Source of the DNA: Oscillospiraceae bacterium
GTDB lineage: Bacteria > Bacillota > Clostridia > Oscillospirales > Ruminococcaceae
Direction: 5' to 3'
DNA: 64,000 nucleotides
NCBI GenBank assembly: GCA_015067145.1
Contig: SVNA01000006.1
Span: forward strand, 22,798-86,797
Below the pieces are notes generated by a model. It was not told the DNA's origin, made no database searches, and was given only the letters and a program-made list of their open reading frames with translations. Made by a program: the position numbers and the translations under genes. Below, in pieces: positions 1 to 10,587 of the stretch (the stretch's first letter is position 1; every line of letters begins with the position of its first letter).

Positions 1-601
1 ATTTTGGTCTGTAATATTTTTTTGCACAGATATAGTTTGCAACACCTGTTCCAACCGAGAAAAAAGCAGAAACTCCTGCGTACAAAAGCAGGTCATTGTC
101 ATTTTTTACAAAGACAAAGAGCAATACTATAGAAATCAGTCTGACTATAATATTTCGCACTGTGATATATGTATAGTCTTCCTGTGCACTGTATATCCAC
201 TCCACCCCTAAAGTACAGAAAGCTATATTGGCGGAGATCACAGCTATGACAGGTATATACTCCCTTAGCTGATCAAAAAAAACACAGCAGAGTACAAGCA
301 GTATATACGACACTGCCGTAGACAGTATATTTATTGTGAAAACACTGTCTGCAAATTTTGCAAATCTGTCTTTATCTTCTCGTAACTTCGCACCTTCTCT
401 TACAGCATATCCGCTTATGCCAAGACCTGCTACAAGCACAAAATATCCTATGAATGATGATGAAAAGCTGTATCTGCCTATATTTTCAACCCCCAGCACC
501 TTAGAGGCGTAAGGGAATGTTATAAGAGGAAATATTATCCTCAGCATCGCATTTACAGAGTTGAGAAGCATATTTACTTCAAGTGATTTTCTTCTACCCA
601 T
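1..601 (-). CDS. Polysaccharide/O-antigen flippase-like membrane protein (Wzx/MATE type), 3' end outside the window
   Basis: Reverse-strand frame is open from ATG at 601 (MGRRKSLEVNMLLNSVNAMLRIIFPLITFPYASKVLGVENIGRYSFSSSF...) to the window edge; overlaps the end of the upstream glycosyltransferase by 28 nt. Confidence 0.8.
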   Translation of the reverse strand, partial: MGRRKSLEVNMLLNSVNAMLRIIFPLITFPYASKVLGVENIGRYSFSSSFIGYFVLVAGLGISGYAVREGAKLREDKDRFAKFADSVFTINILSTAVSYILLVLCCVFFDQLREYIPVIAVISANIAFCTLGVEWIYSAQEDYTYITVRNIIVRLISIVLLFVFVKNDNDLLLYAGVSAFFSVGTGVANYICAKKYYRPK

Positions 602-1536
602 TTATACACTCGTTTTACAAATCTTTTAATCCCTATAAGTACCAAATAAATCCGAGGAAATCTGGTTTTCAGCCACAGCTTAGGATTTGATAAGGTTATA
701 CTTTTACGGTTTTCTTTCCATATTCTTTTCAGCGACTCTCTGTCCCGGACTGTCTTTTGTGCATAAAGCAATTTATAAATTACATGCATTCTGATCTCAT
801 TGTTTATCCCGATACAGATTTTTTTCTCGTGTTCTTCAAGATTTTCATCCGCTATAATTCTTCCCAGCTGCAAATTTATCGCTTCCAGATGCTGCGTATT
901 AAATACATCATCGTGCGTGATTGAATCCGCACGCATTCTGTAACAATAACCTTCACTTCCCGTAAAGCTTATTTTTTCGCTGTTGGCTATAAGAGGCTGC
1001 ATAACGTATACATCCTCATAGTTTTTTCCTTCCGGAAAGCGTATCTTTTCAAAACTTTTTGTGTGATACAGTTTGTTCCACACATTAGTTTCAAGCTTTC
1101 TTTTATACAGCAGCACAAGGGCCTCCCGTTTATCTATACATCTGCCGCTTGTGTGTTCCAGATGAGTGCGTTTTTCCTTTTTATCGTATACGTCGTCAAA
1201 AACAACATAGTCACATACCGCTATATCCGAATTATATTCCATCATATTGCTGTACAGATTTTCTATGTGGTCAGGAAGAATATAGTCATCAGAATCCAGA
1301 AAGGTTACATATTTTGTATCCGCAATATCCAGCCCGGCATTTTGTGGCAAGTGCAGCACTGTCACCCTTTCATCGCTGAGATATCTGTCGCATATTTCAC
1401 CGCAATTATCAGGCGAACAGTCATCTACAATTATAATTTTCAAGTTTTTATATGTCTGATTTATCACGCTGTCAAGACATTCTTCCAGATATTGCTCAAC
1501 CTTGTAAACAGGTATAATTATGCTTATCTTTTCCAT
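574..1536 (-). CDS. Glycosyltransferase family 2
   Basis: MEKISIIIPVYKVEQYLEECLDSVINQTYKNLKIIIVDDCSPDNCGEI...FLDSDDYI, GT-A/GT2 motifs. Confidence 0.93.
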   Translation of the reverse strand: MEKISIIIPVYKVEQYLEECLDSVINQTYKNLKIIIVDDCSPDNCGEICDRYLSDERVTVLHLPQNAGLDIADTKYVTFLDSDDYILPDHIENLYSNMMEYNSDIAVCDYVVFDDVYDKKEKRTHLEHTSGRCIDKREALVLLYKRKLETNVWNKLYHTKSFEKIRFPEGKNYEDVYVMQPLIANSEKISFTGSEGYCYRMRADSITHDDVFNTQHLEAINLQLGRIIADENLEEHEKKICIGINNEIRMHVIYKLLYAQKTVRDRESLKRIWKENRKSITLSNPKLWLKTRFPRIYLVLIGIKRFVKRVYKWVEENHLK

Positions 1537-1628
1537 GGTCTTTCACCTATATTATCTGTTTATCTGCACAATGTTCTATCAAAAAAGGCCTGTATTTGCA
1601 TTACAGGACCTTTTGCATATATTTTTTA

Positions 1629-2330
1629 TTATTCCTTGACTTCAAACTTGTAGCCAACGCCCCACACTGTTTTGAGGGACCATTTTTCGCTTACGCCCTC
1701 CAGCTTTTCTCTGAGACGCTTTATATGAACGTCGATTGTGCGGCTGTCGCCATAGTATTCAAAGCCCCAAACCTCGTCCAGCAGGGCATCACGGGTGAAC
1801 ACCTTGTTGGCATTCTTTGCAAGGTAGTAGAGCAGTTCCATCTCTTTCGGCGGTGTGTCCACAACCTCGTCGTTAACTTTGAGTTCGTATTTTGTTATGT
1901 TTACCACAAGATTTTCAAAGACAAGCTCCCCTTCGTCGCTTTCGGTCTTAGCCGCTGTTGTGCGGCCTGTGCGACGCAGCACAGCCTTGATGCGTGCCAC
2001 AACCTCTTTTGTATCGAAAGGTTTTACGATATAGTCATCGGCACCCAGCTCCAGCCCCAGCACCTTGTCAAAGGTTTCGCCCTTTGCCGTGAGCATAATT
2101 ATAGGTGTTTCCTTTTTCGCACGGATACGGCGGCAGGCTTCCCAGCCGTCCACACGTGGCATCATGACATCCAGCAGGACAAGGTCAACCTCCATCTCGT
2201 CGTGCATGGCAATCGCACTTTCGCCATCGTGGGCAAGATAGGTTTCGTAGCCCTCTTTTTCAAGATAAAGACGCAGCAGCTCGCAAATATTTCTGTCGTC
2301 ATCTACTATAAGGATTTTTTCTCTGTCCAT
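1629..2330 (-). CDS. OmpR/PhoB-family response regulator, no adjacent kinase
   Basis: Receiver domain (ILIVDDDRNICELL, VLLDVMMPRVDGWE, VKPF) plus winged-helix C-terminus (TIDVHIKRLREKLE...VWGVGYKFE). Confidence 0.95.
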   Translation of the reverse strand: MDREKILIVDDDRNICELLRLYLEKEGYETYLAHDGESAIAMHDEMEVDLVLLDVMMPRVDGWEACRRIRAKKETPIIMLTAKGETFDKVLGLELGADDYIVKPFDTKEVVARIKAVLRRTGRTTAAKTESDEGELVFENLVVNITKYELKVNDEVVDTPPKEMELLYYLAKNANKVFTRDALLDEVWGFEYYGDSRTIDVHIKRLREKLEGVSEKWSLKTVWGVGYKFEVKE

Positions 2331-2477
2331 ATTTCAACCTCCGTGGGAGTATTATCGTACATTTTATATTATATTACCATAAAATTATGAACAATTAAAG
2401 ATATTCCCGTGTATAAATTGCATAACGACAAATTTCTGCACGGATTATCTTTCTATACCGCCGCCTCTTCAGACAGC

Positions 2478-2508
2478 AACAGGCCGTCTGCATAACAGAC
2501 GGCCTGTT
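2478..2508. terminator. Hairpin downstream of livF
   Basis: aacaggccgtctg-cataa-cagacggcctgtt, perfect 13-bp stem. Confidence 0.7.
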
Positions 2509-2578
2509 TGTTAAGGAGAGAAAATTATGTACGTTTATTATCAGCGTATAAACAGCATTCCCTCTTGTATTGTGATTT

Positions 2579-3269
<691 letters not shown>

Positions 3270-3283
<14 letters not shown>

Positions 3284-4013
3284 TGTATCTATCCCCCAAA
3301 TAAGCTTTAATTACTTCTTCGTTGCCGACAACCTCCTCAGGTTTGCCCTCTGCAATCTTTTTGCCTGCATTGAGCACAACAATTCTGTCGGAAATCGGCA
3401 TGATAGCTTCCATAATATGTTCAACAATCAAAAGGGATACGCCTTCGTCACGGAGCTTGAGACACAGGTCCATAACGTCCTTGATTTCTGTCTGGTTCAA
3501 GCCTGCCATACATTCGTCCAGCATAAGCACCTGTGGTTTTGTTGCAAGGGCTCTTGCAATTTCCACACGCTTTTTGTCAACGATTGTCAGGCTGCCGCCC
3601 ATAACGTCCTTTTTGTCGTAAAGGCCTGTAAGTTTCAGGATTTCTGCCGCTGCTTCCTGTGCTTTTCTGCGACTTTTTGTATGGAGGAATGCACCTGTCA
3701 TCACGTTTTCTTCCACCGTCATATCCTTGAGGGTTTTAACAATCTGGAATGTTCTTGTGATACCCAGCTTGCAGATTTCGTAGGCAGGAAGACCTGTGAT
3801 ATCTTTATCCCGGAAATACACCTTGCCCGATGTTGGCGGATAGTAACCCGCGATACTGTTGAACAGTGTTGTTTTGCCTGCACCGTTAGGACCGATGAGG
3901 GAAACGATTTCGCCTTCGTTTATGGTGAAGCTTACATCTTCGTTGGCAACAAGGCTGCCGAATTTTTTAGTGATATTTTCAATCGTAAGAATTGGTTTAC
4001 TCACTTGCTTCAC
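3270..4013 (-). CDS. livG: Branched-chain amino acid ABC transporter ATPase LivG
   Basis: GPNGAGKTTLFNSIAGYYPPTSGKV, IVEHIMEAIM; gene order. Confidence 0.93.
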
Positions 4014-5028
4014 CTTCCTTTACAGCTTTCTTTACAAAACGGCCTTTGATTCTGTCGATAAGGCCCATAATACCTCTTGGTTCAAAACAGGTTACAAGAA
4101 CGATGAGAATACCGAAAACTATCTGGTCCAGACCGGAGCCGGAAGCACCTGTGAGACGTCGCATGATAAGTTCCAGCGAGTAGTAGATAACAGAACCGAT
4201 AATCGGGCCGTATACGTTGCCGATACCGCCGAGAACCGTTACCAGAACGAAAATCATGGATACGCTGAGAGGAAATACTGTGATAGCGTCGATATATTTG
4301 AAGAACTGTGCAAAGAATGTGCCGCCGATTGCTGCGATAAATGCGGACAGACACATTGCCAGCAATTTGTAGTTTCTTGGGTTGATACCGATGGATTCTG
4401 CCACTTCGTGACTTTCACGGATGGCTTTCCAGTAGAAACCAACCTTGGAGTTTTCAAGCAGTACACATACAACAAACACGATGCAGAACACTGCCAGTGT
4501 TGTAAAGAGGAATGGCAGACGGTTTCTTACATCAAGACTGAGCCATGCAATTTTGCCCCATGCGTTTTTGCTTGCATCAGGAATGAGAACGGTGATAGGT
4601 GTAAGGGCGATACCGTCGCCTGCGCCTACCCATTTCCATGTACTGAAGATAGTTTTGAGAATTTCGGCCACACACAGCGTTGCGATTGCAAAATAGTGCC
4701 CTTTCAGCTTGAACATCTGGAAGTTTACCATAAATGCAAGTATAACTGCGATAACGCCACCCACAAGCATACCAATCCAAGGTGTGATGTGGAAGTATTC
4801 CAGCATAATTGTGGAGGTGTATGCACCTACACCAAAGTATGCTGCGTGACCAAAGGATGTCTGGCCTGTAAAACCTGTGATAAGGTTCCAGGCTTCACCT
4901 ACCATTGCGTAGATGAGGATATAAATAATAACGTTGTGAACGTCTGTTGTATTACCTATAGTGAGCGGAACGATGATAAAAGCCGCCAGCAAGATAAATG
5001 CGAGTGAATGTTTTTTCAATGTTACCAT
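3997..5028 (-). CDS. livM: Branched-chain amino acid ABC transporter permease LivM
   Basis: Multi-TM; GFTGQTSFGHAAYFGVGAYTS, VLGGIGNVYGPIIGS. Confidence 0.92.
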   Translation of the reverse strand: MVTLKKHSLAFILLAAFIIVPLTIGNTTDVHNVIIYILIYAMVGEAWNLITGFTGQTSFGHAAYFGVGAYTSTIMLEYFHITPWIGMLVGGVIAVILAFMVNFQMFKLKGHYFAIATLCVAEILKTIFSTWKWVGAGDGIALTPITVLIPDASKNAWGKIAWLSLDVRNRLPFLFTTLAVFCIVFVVCVLLENSKVGFYWKAIRESHEVAESIGINPRNYKLLAMCLSAFIAAIGGTFFAQFFKYIDAITVFPLSVSMIFVLVTVLGGIGNVYGPIIGSVIYYSLELIMRRLTGASGSGLDQIVFGILIVLVTCFEPRGIMGLIDRIKGRFVKKAVKEGEASE

Positions 5029-5876
5029 CCAAACAACCCCCTCGGTTTAATCTGTATAACAATCAGATAGATTGCAAATACAACAAGATATTTAAATGAT
5101 GTGCCGATAAAATATCCGCCAACTGCTTCTGCAACGCCTATGATAAGGCCTGCGTAAAGTGCACCCTTGATGTTGCCAAAACCGCCCAGTGCAACGATTA
5201 CGAATGCGATTGTACTGTAGAGAGCACAGGCTTCGGGGTAGATAGGTGTAAAGGAAGCCATAAGGGCTGCTGCTGCACCTACACATGCACCTGAAAGACC
5301 AAATGTGATTGCAAAGATACGGTTTGTGTTGATACCCATCAGCTGTGCTGCTGATTTGTTCATGGATGTGGCTTTGATTGCAACGCCTGTTTTTGTCTTG
5401 TTCATAAACAGGATAACTGCAAAGGTAAGCAGCAGTGCACCTGCCGCTGCCACAATATAGTCATGACGTATGTAAAGCCCGCCGATTTTAAAGCTGTCGC
5501 TGCTTACAAGCGGGTCTGTAACATTGCGGTAGTTGGCTGTCCAGAAAAACTGTGTAAGGTTTTTGAGAACCATACTGAGACCGAACGTTGCCAGAAGTGC
5601 TGTAAGGCCTGGGGCATTGAGCACCCTTTTGATAACAAGGAAGTATGTGAGAACACCGAGAATAAATATAAGTACCACTACAAGCGGCAGAGAGAGCAGC
5701 GGGTCAAGCCCTACCAGTGCCCAGATCCAGAAGGCGCCGTACATACCCCATAAGAGAAATTCACCGTGGGCGAAGTTAACAATATCCATAACGCCCCACG
5801 TTAATGTAAGACCAACGGCCACCAGGGCATATACAAACCCGTTGAGGAGACCGTTTATAACAATTTGTCCTAACAT
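5022..5876 (-). CDS. livH: Branched-chain amino acid ABC transporter permease LivH
   Basis: Multi-TM; LTWGVMDIVNFAHGEFLLWGMY, VALGGFGNIKGALYAGLIIG. Confidence 0.93.
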   Translation of the reverse strand: MLGQIVINGLLNGFVYALVAVGLTLTWGVMDIVNFAHGEFLLWGMYGAFWIWALVGLDPLLSLPLVVVLIFILGVLTYFLVIKRVLNAPGLTALLATFGLSMVLKNLTQFFWTANYRNVTDPLVSSDSFKIGGLYIRHDYIVAAAGALLLTFAVILFMNKTKTGVAIKATSMNKSAAQLMGINTNRIFAITFGLSGACVGAAAALMASFTPIYPEACALYSTIAFVIVALGGFGNIKGALYAGLIIGVAEAVGGYFIGTSFKYLVVFAIYLIVIQIKPRGLFGW

Positions 5877-5996
5877 CTGATAACCTCCTGCTTGTGTATA
5901 TATGGCAGAAAACTGCCAGAGTAATCCGTGAATAAATGTTTTTTCCTCCGTCTGTATGTATGACGAAAGATGATGCAGATTTTGTCATTGTATGAA

Positions 5997-6031
5997 AACA
6001 GGCTGGCCAGATTTACCCAAGCCAGCCTGTT
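5997..6031. terminator. Hairpin between livK and livH
   Basis: aacaggctggc...gccagcctgtt stem located between the binding-protein gene and the permease genes. Confidence 0.6.
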
Positions 6032-6096
6032 ATTGCTATGTCAAAAGTGTTTTAACAATTTTTTAAGTTCTCTTTATGTCTTATAATAAGCCTTTA

Positions 6097-7362
6097 TTAT
6101 TCGAGAACAGGGTCAGAAGTTGTAAATTCGTTGATTGGGTAAACAACTTCGTATTTGCCGTCGATAAGCTGTGTTACAACTGCAGGCATAACGATGTTCT
6201 GGCCGTATTCGTCAAATTTAACCTTCTGTGTGATAAGGTATGGTGCTGCAAATTCGTTTGCTTTAAGTGCTGCATTGATAGCTTCCGGGTCAGCAGAGCC
6301 TGCTGCTTCGATAGCCTGTGCTGCGATGATGATGGAAGCAAATTCTTCAAGAGCCGGACCGTCGATATCCTGACCTGTTTTTGCTTTGTAGAGGTCGTTT
6401 ACATAAGAGAATACTGGGAGTTTGTCAGCAAGTTCTGCTGTACATGCCTGGCCGCCTGCGTAGCTGTTTACGCCGAGGTCTGTTGCAACTTTAGCAAAGG
6501 AAGCATCCTGGAAGCCGCCGCAGTAGCAGATGATTGCTTTAGGGAAGAATTCGATGGAGGAGTATGCCTGTGCAAAGAGTGTAAGGTCGCCGATGTAGGA
6601 AGCCTGGAATACTACGTCTGCGCCTGTTGCTTTAATCTGTGCTGCTTCTGTGTCGAAGGATGTGGATGTGGATTCGTAAGAAACGCTGCCCACTACTTCG
6701 AAGCCGTATTCTGCTGCATATTTCTGGAACATTTCGTCAGCGTGTATACCGTAGCTGTTGTTGATCCAAGCGATTGCTACTTTTTTGATACCTGCATCGT
6801 ATGTATCGTTGAGGTATGTGAGATATTCAAAGAACTCGTCGGATTCCTGTGCGTCGTTTGCTGCAACGCGGTTGAAGATGGAACCGAAGCTGTATGTTGT
6901 ACCGTCTGTGAGGGATGCGGAGGAGGAAGAACCACAAACCATTGGTACGCCGTATTCCAGAGCCTGTGTCGCTACGGAAGCGGAACAGCCTGAGTTGTAA
7001 GCACCTGTGATTGCCACAACGCCTGCGTCAAGCAGGTTTGCTGCTTCTGTTGTTGCAACCTCTGCACTTGCCTGGTGGTCTGCAAATTTGATTTCGATTT
7101 TCTGACCGCCCAGGATACCTTCGTTTTTAGCAAGATCCCAGTCGAGGTCATGAGAGTTGTTGATAATATCTTCTGCAACTTCCATAGCTGCTTTGAGATA
7201 TTCACCTGTTGATGAGCCTGTCAGTGGAAGAACTGCACCGATGGAAACTGTACCGCCAGATGCTTCGCCGCCTTCTGGTGCAGGTGCTGGTTCGCTGCCA
7301 CCGCAAGCTACCATTGATAATGCCAATGCTCCTGAAATAAGGAATGCCAATAATTTTTTCAT
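6097..7362 (-). CDS. livK: Branched-chain amino acid ABC transporter substrate-binding lipoprotein
   Basis: Lipobox LSMVACGG; periplasmic-binding-protein sequence IGAVLPLTGSSTGEYLKAAMEVAEDIIN; adjacent livHMGF. Confidence 0.92.
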   Translation of the reverse strand: MKKLLAFLISGALALSMVACGGSEPAPAPEGGEASGGTVSIGAVLPLTGSSTGEYLKAAMEVAEDIINNSHDLDWDLAKNEGILGGQKIEIKFADHQASAEVATTEAANLLDAGVVAITGAYNSGCSASVATQALEYGVPMVCGSSSSASLTDGTTYSFGSIFNRVAANDAQESDEFFEYLTYLNDTYDAGIKKVAIAWINNSYGIHADEMFQKYAAEYGFEVVGSVSYESTSTSFDTEAAQIKATGADVVFQASYIGDLTLFAQAYSSIEFFPKAIICYCGGFQDASFAKVATDLGVNSYAGGQACTAELADKLPVFSYVNDLYKAKTGQDIDGPALEEFASIIIAAQAIEAAGSADPEAINAALKANEFAAPYLITQKVKFDEYGQNIVMPAVVTQLIDGKYEVVYPINEFTTSDPVLE

Positions 7363-7580
7363 AACGCCTTTCTCCTTTCGTTAACGTTTGTTAATTTCAA
7401 TTTATCATAACTAAATAAAGTTTACAATCAGTTTACAAACTCTTAACTTTATTTTCATAAGATGCACTCACCAGCTACACAAAAACGACACAAACTACAC
7501 AATTCCGACATAATTGATACATTGTATCAATTGCAATCACAATATCTTCTCTATAAAATATGTCCTGTGAGATGAAAAAA

Positions 7581-7605
7581 TGCGGAGACCTCTTTGGCCT
7601 CCGCA
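7581..7605. terminator. Intrinsic terminator-like hairpin
   Basis: tgcggag...ctccgca between livK and the kinase gene. Confidence 0.6.
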
Positions 7606-7665
7606 TCTTCGTTGCAGTATAATTTTTAAAGGTTATATTTTATATATTACATTAATACTTTTATA

Positions 7666-9081
7666 TCAGTATTCGCCTTTGGCTGCCTCCAGTTCAAACC
7701 AGAACACAGCACCTTTTCCCTCTTCGCTTTCCACGCCAAAGGATGCACTGTGAGCCATGAGGATACCCTTTACGATGGACAAGCCAAGGCCTATTCCTCC
7801 GTTTACACGGTCATAGTCTTTGGATTGGGTAAAGTATCTTTCCCAGATAAGGTTCTGGTCCTCTTTTGCAATGCCGGAACCATGGTCCTGTATCTCCCAG
7901 CGGATTTTGCCGCCGCTGCGTTTTATGGATATCTCCACCACGTCATCTGCCGGAGAATATCGTATGGCGTTGCTGATAAAGTTGTGGATTACACGCTGTA
8001 TGCGGTGCATATCCCCAAAGGCATAGGTATCATCATCTGCTTCCACACGGATTTTTACATCCTTGAGGACACATTCAACCTCCTGGAATTTTTTCACCAC
8101 ACCTTCAGTGAGCCCATGGAGAGAGAAATCGCTCATTTCGTAGTTGATACTGCCCGACTGTATACGGGAATACTCCAGAATTTCGCTTATCATAGCACTC
8201 ATCCAGTCTGCTTCCTTGACGATTATCTGTATATGTTCTCCCCTTTTTACAGGGTTGTGGCCCGATATATCCCTGATAAGTTCGGCATAAGCCTTGATGC
8301 TTGCCAGCGGTGTACGCAGGTCGTGGGAGATTGTGGCAAGGAAGTTGCGTTTTTCCTGATCCAGCTTTGCCAGCTCGGCTGTGGCATGGTTCAGGGTACG
8401 GCTGAGCTTGTCTATCTCCTGAATGTTGGATTCCTCAAAAACAACATCGTAGCTGCCCTCTGCCAGCTTCTCGGTTTTTTCGGTCATTACAACCAGTGGC
8501 TCAGCAATTCTTTTTGCCATAAAGTAGGATATAATGATTGCCATTGCCACCATAGTGGCAAGGAGGATAAACAGGTTTTCACGCAGAATGTTACGCACCG
8601 TCTCCAGTGGACCCATAGGGTTTACAATAAATATATACAGGCTGTCCTGAGGGCTGCTTTCATTGAGTATCTTTGTGCCGTAAACCACAAAGTTTGTGTT
8701 TGGCACCAGCGGGTCTTTTATATTTTCTATGTAATGTTCCTGTCCCGACTCTTCATATCTGCGGATAAAATCACGGGCGTTAAGCGGGTTCGGGTCGGAA
8801 ATCTGCAGCACCAGTGAACCCTGATTTGCACCCTTTGAGTTGAATATGTGCACAGGTACTTCATTTCGGTAAAACTCTATGGAAACCGCCTGGCTGAACT
8901 TTACGTTACGCCATTCGTATGCCACAGTTTCACCGATGGATTCTATCTTGTCAATCTCCCTCTGATAGTACATTCTGTCAAAGGAAAAAAACTGCATAAG
9001 CCAGATAACCAGTGCTATGGCTGCCGCAAAGATGGCAAAATATTTCCACAGTCTTGCGTGCAGTGTTCGTGTATATTTCAT
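7666..9081 (-). CDS. Sensor histidine kinase (HAMP, HisKA, HATPase_c)
   Basis: ATISHDLRTPLASIKAYAELI H-box, N-box NFISNAIRYSP, GSGIAKED, GGIGLGLSIVKGI. Confidence 0.95.
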   Translation of the reverse strand: MKYTRTLHARLWKYFAIFAAAIALVIWLMQFFSFDRMYYQREIDKIESIGETVAYEWRNVKFSQAVSIEFYRNEVPVHIFNSKGANQGSLVLQISDPNPLNARDFIRRYEESGQEHYIENIKDPLVPNTNFVVYGTKILNESSPQDSLYIFIVNPMGPLETVRNILRENLFILLATMVAMAIIISYFMAKRIAEPLVVMTEKTEKLAEGSYDVVFEESNIQEIDKLSRTLNHATAELAKLDQEKRNFLATISHDLRTPLASIKAYAELIRDISGHNPVKRGEHIQIIVKEADWMSAMISEILEYSRIQSGSINYEMSDFSLHGLTEGVVKKFQEVECVLKDVKIRVEADDDTYAFGDMHRIQRVIHNFISNAIRYSPADDVVEISIKRSGGKIRWEIQDHGSGIAKEDQNLIWERYFTQSKDYDRVNGGIGLGLSIVKGILMAHSASFGVESEEGKGAVFWFELEAAKGEY

Positions 9082-9776
9082 CGTTCAGGCACCTCGAATT
9101 TATAGCCCATGCTACGCAGGGTAACGACAAAGTCCCTGTATCTGCCCAGACTGTTGCGGATAAGCTTTATGTGTGTGTCCACTATTCTGCCGTTTCCGGG
9201 AAACTCGTAGCCGAACACGTCCGCCAGCAACGCCTCGCGGGAGAGAGCTTTGTTTTTGTTTTTAACAAGGTAGAACAGCAGGTCATAGTCTTTCGGTGCA
9301 AGCATAACCTCTTCCCCGTCCACAAAAACGCTGCGTCGTTCCATATCTATAATAAGTGTTTCGTATTTGAAGCTGTCGCTCTGAATATGTACCGTTTCGG
9401 GTGTTTTTCTCTCGTAACGCCGCAGCACCACCTTGATTCTTGCCATAAGTTCCATAGGTGAAAAAGGCTTCACCATATAGTCTTCTATGCCCAGCTCAAA
9501 GCCGAACAGCTTGTCATATTCTTCACCGCGGGCAGACAGCATTATAACCGGAATGTCCCCCAGCTTTCTTATCTCTCTGCACACAGAAAAACCATCCATT
9601 GTAGGCAGCATAACGTCCAGAACCACCACATCAAATTTTTGGTTGCGGCACATCTGCACAGCCTCGCGTCCGTCGGAGGCATCGGTGACGTTGAACCCTT
9701 CAAACTCGCAGTATTCGCGGATAACATTTCTGATATTCGCTTCGTCGTCTACAACCAGAATATTGTACATCGCCAT
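9078..9776 (-). CDS. OmpR-family response regulator paired with the kinase
   Basis: YNILVVDDEANIRN, VVLDVMLPTMDGFS, VKPFSP, DTHIKLIRNSLGRYRDFVVTLRSMGYKFE; 4-nt overlap with the kinase gene. Confidence 0.95.
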   Translation of the reverse strand: MAMYNILVVDDEANIRNVIREYCEFEGFNVTDASDGREAVQMCRNQKFDVVVLDVMLPTMDGFSVCREIRKLGDIPVIMLSARGEEYDKLFGFELGIEDYMVKPFSPMELMARIKVVLRRYERKTPETVHIQSDSFKYETLIIDMERRSVFVDGEEVMLAPKDYDLLFYLVKNKNKALSREALLADVFGYEFPGNGRIVDTHIKLIRNSLGRYRDFVVTLRSMGYKFEVPER

Positions 9777-10161
9777 TCTCCTTTGTGTTTTTATACAATA
9801 TGATTATACCATACCCTTTTGCTGTTTTCCATAGAATATGGATATATATAACCTTTATTAATCAATCACACCACATAATTAAATTGTATACAATCATTTT
9901 ACCCATCTGCCTTTTTTTACACAGTTTTTGGTATAAAAACATTTATTTTCTTCAATTTGTATAGTCATAATCCACAAACAATCGGTTTTTAGTTGTCTAA
10001 AAAGTGGAAAAATTCAGTTTCGCACATTCTTTATTGATATTATTTTGTGAATATAGTATAATTTTATGTAAAAAACAGTTTTGGTTTTGTATGTTTTTAC
10101 AAACAGACTGAGACTGTTTATTTTTTGTTCCAAAAATATAATGAAAAGAGGATTGAGGCAA

Positions 10162-10566
10162 ATGAAAAAAGCAGGCATACTGAACAGTGACATTTCCCGT
10201 GTTCTGTCCTATCTTGGTCACACAGACCGCATCTGCATCGGCGACTGCGGCCTGCCGATACCTGACTGTACAGAGCGTATCGACCTGGCACTGTGTTTCG
10301 GTGAACCCGGCTTTATACGCACACTTTCTGTCGTTGCAGAGGATATGAAGGTGGAAAAAATTGTACTGGCTGAGGAGATCAAAACCCAGAATCCGGCAGT
10401 ACTCAAGGCAATCGAAGATCTTTTTGCAGGACAGAATGTGGAGACAGAATTTGTCCCTCACTCTGAACTTAAAGAACAGACAAAAGAATGTAAAGCAGTT
10501 ATCAGAACGGGCGAAACAACCCCATACGCAAATATCATTTTACAGTCCGGCTGTATTTTTGCTTAA
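10162..10566 (+). CDS. rbsD: D-ribose pyranase RbsD
   Basis: [34 protein letters not shown]; first gene of the rbs operon; ATG chosen inside the longer listed ORF. Confidence 0.93.
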   Translation: MKKAGILNSDISRVLSYLGHTDRICIGDCGLPIPDCTERIDLALCFGEPGFIRTLSVVAEDMKVEKIVLAEEIKTQNPAVLKAIEDLFAGQNVETEFVPHSELKEQTKECKAVIRTGETTPYANIILQSGCIFA

Positions 10567-10587
10567 AATTTAGGAGGCTTAGAAAGT

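Noticed and set aside
3859-5007. 382-aa plus-strand ORF antisense to livM
   Set aside because: Shadow ORF over a clear LivM permease gene.
9997-10461. 154-aa minus-strand ORF antisense to rbsD
   Set aside because: Overlaps a clear RbsD gene and its promoter region; no domain.
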